Of a stretch of DNA of 64,000 nt, positions 60,465-64,000 are shown one piece after another (within the stretch, counting starts at the first letter, position 1; each line of letters opens with the position of its first letter). The stretch spans positions 451,077-515,076 of the forward strand of contig JNVV01000026.1 in the NCBI GenBank assembly GCA_000733355.1, in the 5' to 3' direction. The DNA is from Falciphora oryzae. Its lineage: Eukaryota > Ascomycota > Sordariomycetes > Magnaporthales > Magnaporthaceae. The notes under the pieces are model-generated. The model saw only the letters and a list, made by a program, of their open reading frames with translations, was not told the origin of the DNA and did not search any database. Position numbers and translations under genes: made by a program.

Positions 60465-62392
60465 CTAGCGACTCCTGAGGGCAACAGATGACGAAAACGA
60501 GGGCGACGATGCCGGAGAAGACCCCAGAGTGACCGACGCCGCATCGCCACCCAGCCCCCCTCCTCTTTGCCCGAGCTGCCCCTCTTGCTGCGCCTGCTGC
60601 GCCTGCTCCTGCAGCTCCTGCCGCAGACGGGCGTCGCGCTCCAGGTCCTCCTGGCCGGGTATGACCCTGCAGCACCAGCCGCACCAGCTGCGGACGCGGC
60701 CCGCGATCTCGCGGCCCAGGACCTCGCCACCGCCGCCGCCGCGGCTGGCCGGCTTCTCGTCCTGCCACTCGGGCACGCCGGCGCCGACCTTCACCATGCG
60801 CACCAGCTTGGTCTTGACCACGCCGCCGATGCCCTCGATCTCGTGCCGCGCGTAGCCGGGGCTCGGCGTGTGCCGCCGGCTGCCGCCCGCGATGCTGAGC
60901 GACGAGTCGGGCGTCCCCATGCCGCCGCCGCTACTGCTGCTAGGCCAGGTGGCGACTGGACTTTGGAGGAGGAGGGAGTTGCTGCCCCCCGCGTTGCCGG
61001 CAGCCTGCGACTGCTGCTGCGCGAAGTAGGTGTCGGCAGCGGCGGCGTCGGCGGCCTCGCAGTCCGTTTCGTGCTCGCACTCCTTAGCGCTGAGGCACTC
61101 GTCCTCGCGACCGCACGGGACGCCGCGGTCCCCGTCGCCGATCCCGGTGCCGACGCCGCCGAGGACCTCTCCGTATTGGCCACGCCAGCGCCATAGTCTG
61201 ACCGATTTTTTCTCGTTAGCAAAAAGGGGGTGAAGAAGAAACGGTTGTGCCGAGAAAGCCAACAAAGGTGCCAAGCTTTTCACTTGACAAATCACTCACC
61301 CCTTATACTCATGATCGGCGCCACGGATAGAGCGGCCGCACGTCTGGCAGAGCCAGACGCCGCTCTCGCAACGACATATCTTGCTCTGCATGGCAGGCGA
61401 AGCGAGAGGGGTTGTCGGGTCCAGGGGCGGCTTCACGAGCTCTGTGATGGGTGCCTTGGTGCACGTCTTGCATAGCCGGCGGTGCCTGTCACGGAGCACG
61501 ATAGGCGCGGGCGGTTTTATCGCGCAATTCTAGGCAAGCGCATTTCAGTTGTAGCACATGTGCGGATTGAAGCATAAGAAATCTGAGAGAAAAAGGGGCA
61601 AGTATGTATGGTATTTGGCTCACACGACACACAACCTATGGCAACCCAGTGGTCAGCTTTAGTTTTTTCAATGACATACGATCAAGACAAGACACTATGA
61701 AGGGCCTGAAAGAAAGACGACTAACCTGACCACATTTGTGGCACTCGCCGACGAGGTCACGGGCGCAGTCGCCGGGCTTGCCGCCGTAGCTTGTGCGGCT
61801 GGTATCCTCCATGTAATACCAGTTGACAGCCCGGGCGCGGTAGCGCAGCGCCTGCTCGGGGTCGACGGGCAGGGGCTCGTTGACACAGCGCAGCGAGGAC
61901 TTGATGAGAATGGACCGATACTGGATGAGGGCGGCGCGGGCCTGGCGGCAGGTGCGGGCCAGGCTGTCGATCGAGTTGAGGTCGAGCGACGCGGCGATGG
62001 CCACGATGATGCTGAGGACGGGATGTTTAGTCCCTCTGGTCTCGACACTTGCATTTCATTTGCATGTTTCCCACTCTTACGGCCTTTTGGGGAATTGGGA
62101 CATCAAAACAACAGGACAGATACCAGGCAACATGACTACTGATGGACAGGAGAAGGGACGAGAAAGGAAAGGGGAGGTCTTCGGCCTACGGGTAGCATCC
62201 CAGGGCCTCCGTGACTGAGTTCAAGTTTGGGTTGCCCGCCATGCCGGCCGGGTCGGCTCCGCTCTTGGACTCGGGCAGGGGCGGCGGCGGCGGCGGGGGT
62301 CGGTCCTCGGGTTCGGCCTTCCAGACGGGCTTGCCGTGCTGAAAATCCTGTGGCTGGTCCGATTCATCGTCGAGGTCGACAAAGACGGCCAT
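60465..62392 (-). CDS. F-box-like protein with CxxC zinc-binding pairs
   Basis: Exons are 62392-62190, 62011-61726, 61529-61300 and 61197-60465, in phase (483 aa). The N-terminus is Pro-rich with a run of prolines (about residues 33-39). An F-box-like helix pair follows (SLDLNSIDSLARTCRQARAA), then cysteine pairs CHKCGQNC, LCKTCTK and CRCESGVWLCQTCGRSI, which probably bind zinc. Next is WRWRGQYGEVLGGVGTGIGDG, an unusual glycine-rich block, and a further CGRE...C region. The C-terminal third is low complexity with Gln and Gly runs. Family members are common in Pezizomycotina and usually called F-box domain proteins, but the F-box match is weak. A role as an SCF substrate adaptor is only a guess. 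Phases, donors and acceptors agree at all three junctions. Confidence 0.78.
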
Positions 62393-63784
62393 TGTGCTAA
62401 AGGTGGGTGAAGGGGAGGAGCACAAGGATGAGCTGTTCGAGGCAAGGTGAGAGACTACCACTAAAGGGACGGTAGGTTGCCAAGCGCAGCTAGCGGAGCA
62501 AATAATGATGCAAGAAAAGCAGAGGAAAAAAAGAAGCAGGGAAAAAAGAGCTAGGATGCCATGTTATGCGGTCGGCTGTCCCGTTATCCTGGGGGCTCGT
62601 ATAGTCGGGCAGGCGAGGGATTTTGGACAAGCTGAGGTCGGGGTAAAAGGAAGACAGAAAAAGGAGTCGAGATGGCCTCGCGCCGCCAATTAATTCCCCT
62701 AAGAATGACGACGACACCAATCAAGACGGCCCCCGCCTCGCCTCCGAGGAGTGAGACACAGTGCCGTGCATACAGTTGCTGGGTGTGAGTGAGCTCAATT
62801 AGTGAAGGCCGGATTGAGCGATGCATGTTCGTGCCCGCATGCTCCTTCCGCCGCCAGCAAAGAGTGGGGGTTCCTTTGGGGTCGTGGGCAGGCATGTGAT
62901 GGCACGGAGTTCCTGGCCTTGAGCCATTTTCTTCCCGTCTGGGCTCTGATGGCCATTAATTTCTTGGGCAGTTGTCAGAACTGGTACCTATACCAATCAC
63001 TCATGGCTTCTTCCATCAATTGACAAAATACGTCTTGACGGCCCAGCCTCGGATGGGTGGCCCTGACATTTCATGCCGCTTGGTATGGAGACTCTCCGAA
63101 GTCGGACTCTTCTCGCTTCCTGAAGCTCGACACTCTACCAATGTCAGCCCCTGAGTCGCCGAACATACTTTCGCAGCCTCAATCGGGAAAATGGACACGT
63201 CCGGCCAGTCTGCTCCTACATTACTGCGTCTATCCTCGTCTATTCGCTCCGCAAGACCTCCAAACCTCCGCCCCTATTCAGTCCTGGTTGCTGGGCCCTT
63301 ATGGCATACCGGAAATATGCCCTCACTCCGCATCGTTATGCCCATCATGAGCTTCCCGGCTACCCGGATTGTGAGGCTCTGGGCTCTGGCGCCTTTTGTA
63401 TGTTGGTCCCGCTGCGAGGAGTCGGGAACGGCGGGATCTCAATGTGCCCGAATGGCTAGTTATCCAGGGGGCCCCGCTCTGTGCCGGCAAGACGTGGACG
63501 GCGGGGCCAAAGCTCTTTAGGTCGCGGGCTCCCCGACGAATCGGTCCAGGCAAGGAGCTCCATTATGGTCGTGCAGCTGTACCAAGGACAGCTTCCAGAG
63601 GCAGTACGCAAGCGGCTCAGACTCATCCGAGGGAGTCGTGTTGAAGGTGTCCCGTAGCAACTCGGCCCGCTGCCCAGCCGAGCTGCGGAATCAGCCCGGC
63701 GGGCTGTTGGAGATGGTGCGGCAAAGGAACGTCCGAATGACTTGCGGGTTGCCTGGCTCATAACACTGTTCAACTTTTCTTTAG
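62393..63784. other. Intergenic or decayed sequence at right end
   Basis: No supported gene. From 63050 on, all three plus frames carry short protein-like pieces broken by stops, which may be remnants or exons of a gene that continues right of the window. Confidence 0.4.
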
Positions 63785-63912
63785 TGGGCTGGTGCCCAGC
63801 TTTATACCGGTTGCCATCTACGTCTCACTTTTATTTGTGTTTCCGGTCCTCGGAAACGTGGCCCTAGCTGCGCACCGATACGGACTCGGGCAGAAAGGAC
63901 TCGGCGAAGCGT
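63785..63912 (+). CDS. Possible internal exon of a membrane-protein gene (partial)
   Basis: A TTTCTTTAG acceptor with a CATAAC branch-like site precedes a frame reading LVPSFIPVAIYVSLLFVFPV, one clear transmembrane helix, then a soluble segment ending at a perfect GTAAGT donor near 63912. Upstream exons could not be assigned in phase. No family is recognised. It could equally be a remnant. Confidence 0.3.
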
Positions 63913-64000
63913 GTAAGTTGCCCGGCACGCTTTCTCACGGGGTAGGACACGGCTGGCGGGTGGTCAAAATAAGTGTGGGAGGACTTCAAATGGGTCCCTC

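Overview
The window comes from a filamentous ascomycete, most likely a sordariomycete. The coding regions are GC-rich, introns are short (about 50-130 nt) with GT...AG ends and CTAAC/CTGAC branch sites. There is an animal/plant-type O-GlcNAc transferase, which budding yeast lacks, and a decayed stretch whose mutations look like repeat-induced point mutation (RIP). The genus cannot be told from sequence alone. No tRNA, rRNA, intact transposon or CRISPR array was seen.

Layout. 1-17226: about 17 kb with no supportable gene, rich in poly-A/T tracts and microsatellites. 17227-32243: three conserved genes on the minus strand, namely an O-GlcNAc transferase homologue (1598 aa), ribosomal protein L12/uL11 (165 aa, 5 exons) and cohesin subunit Smc1 (1260 aa, 5 exons). 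33702-35351: a glycerophosphocholine acyltransferase (Gpc1-like) on the plus strand, divergent from SMC1. 35673-37553 (minus): an unrecognised gene I rebuilt from 15 exons, eight of which are 20-24 nt long and two 15 nt. 40339-42331: Cdh1/Hct1-type activator of the anaphase-promoting complex (3 exons).

42.3-52.4 kb is a decayed accessory stretch. It holds a broken 2EXR-domain gene, a minisatellite running into a 41-base assembly gap, a broken family-25 glycosyltransferase, an intact small secreted cysteine-rich protein with a clear TATA box, and a broken membrane-protein gene. From 52.4 kb conserved-looking genes resume: an 798-aa basic/serine-rich protein of unknown function, cytosolic glutamine synthetase with an unusual 1-kb intron, and an F-box-like protein with CxxC pairs. 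The last kilobase may hold the start of a membrane-protein gene that leaves the window.

The conserved genes are unlinked housekeeping functions: translation, cohesion, cell-cycle proteolysis, nitrogen assimilation, lipid remodelling and nuclear/cytosolic glycosylation. There is no operon-like cluster. The most novel element is the microexon gene at 35.7-37.6 kb. Ordinary ORF calling misses it because no exon is longer than 98 nt. Its ten central coding exons are all multiples of three, seven of them exactly 21 nt (seven residues), leading into a long charged, probably helical tail.
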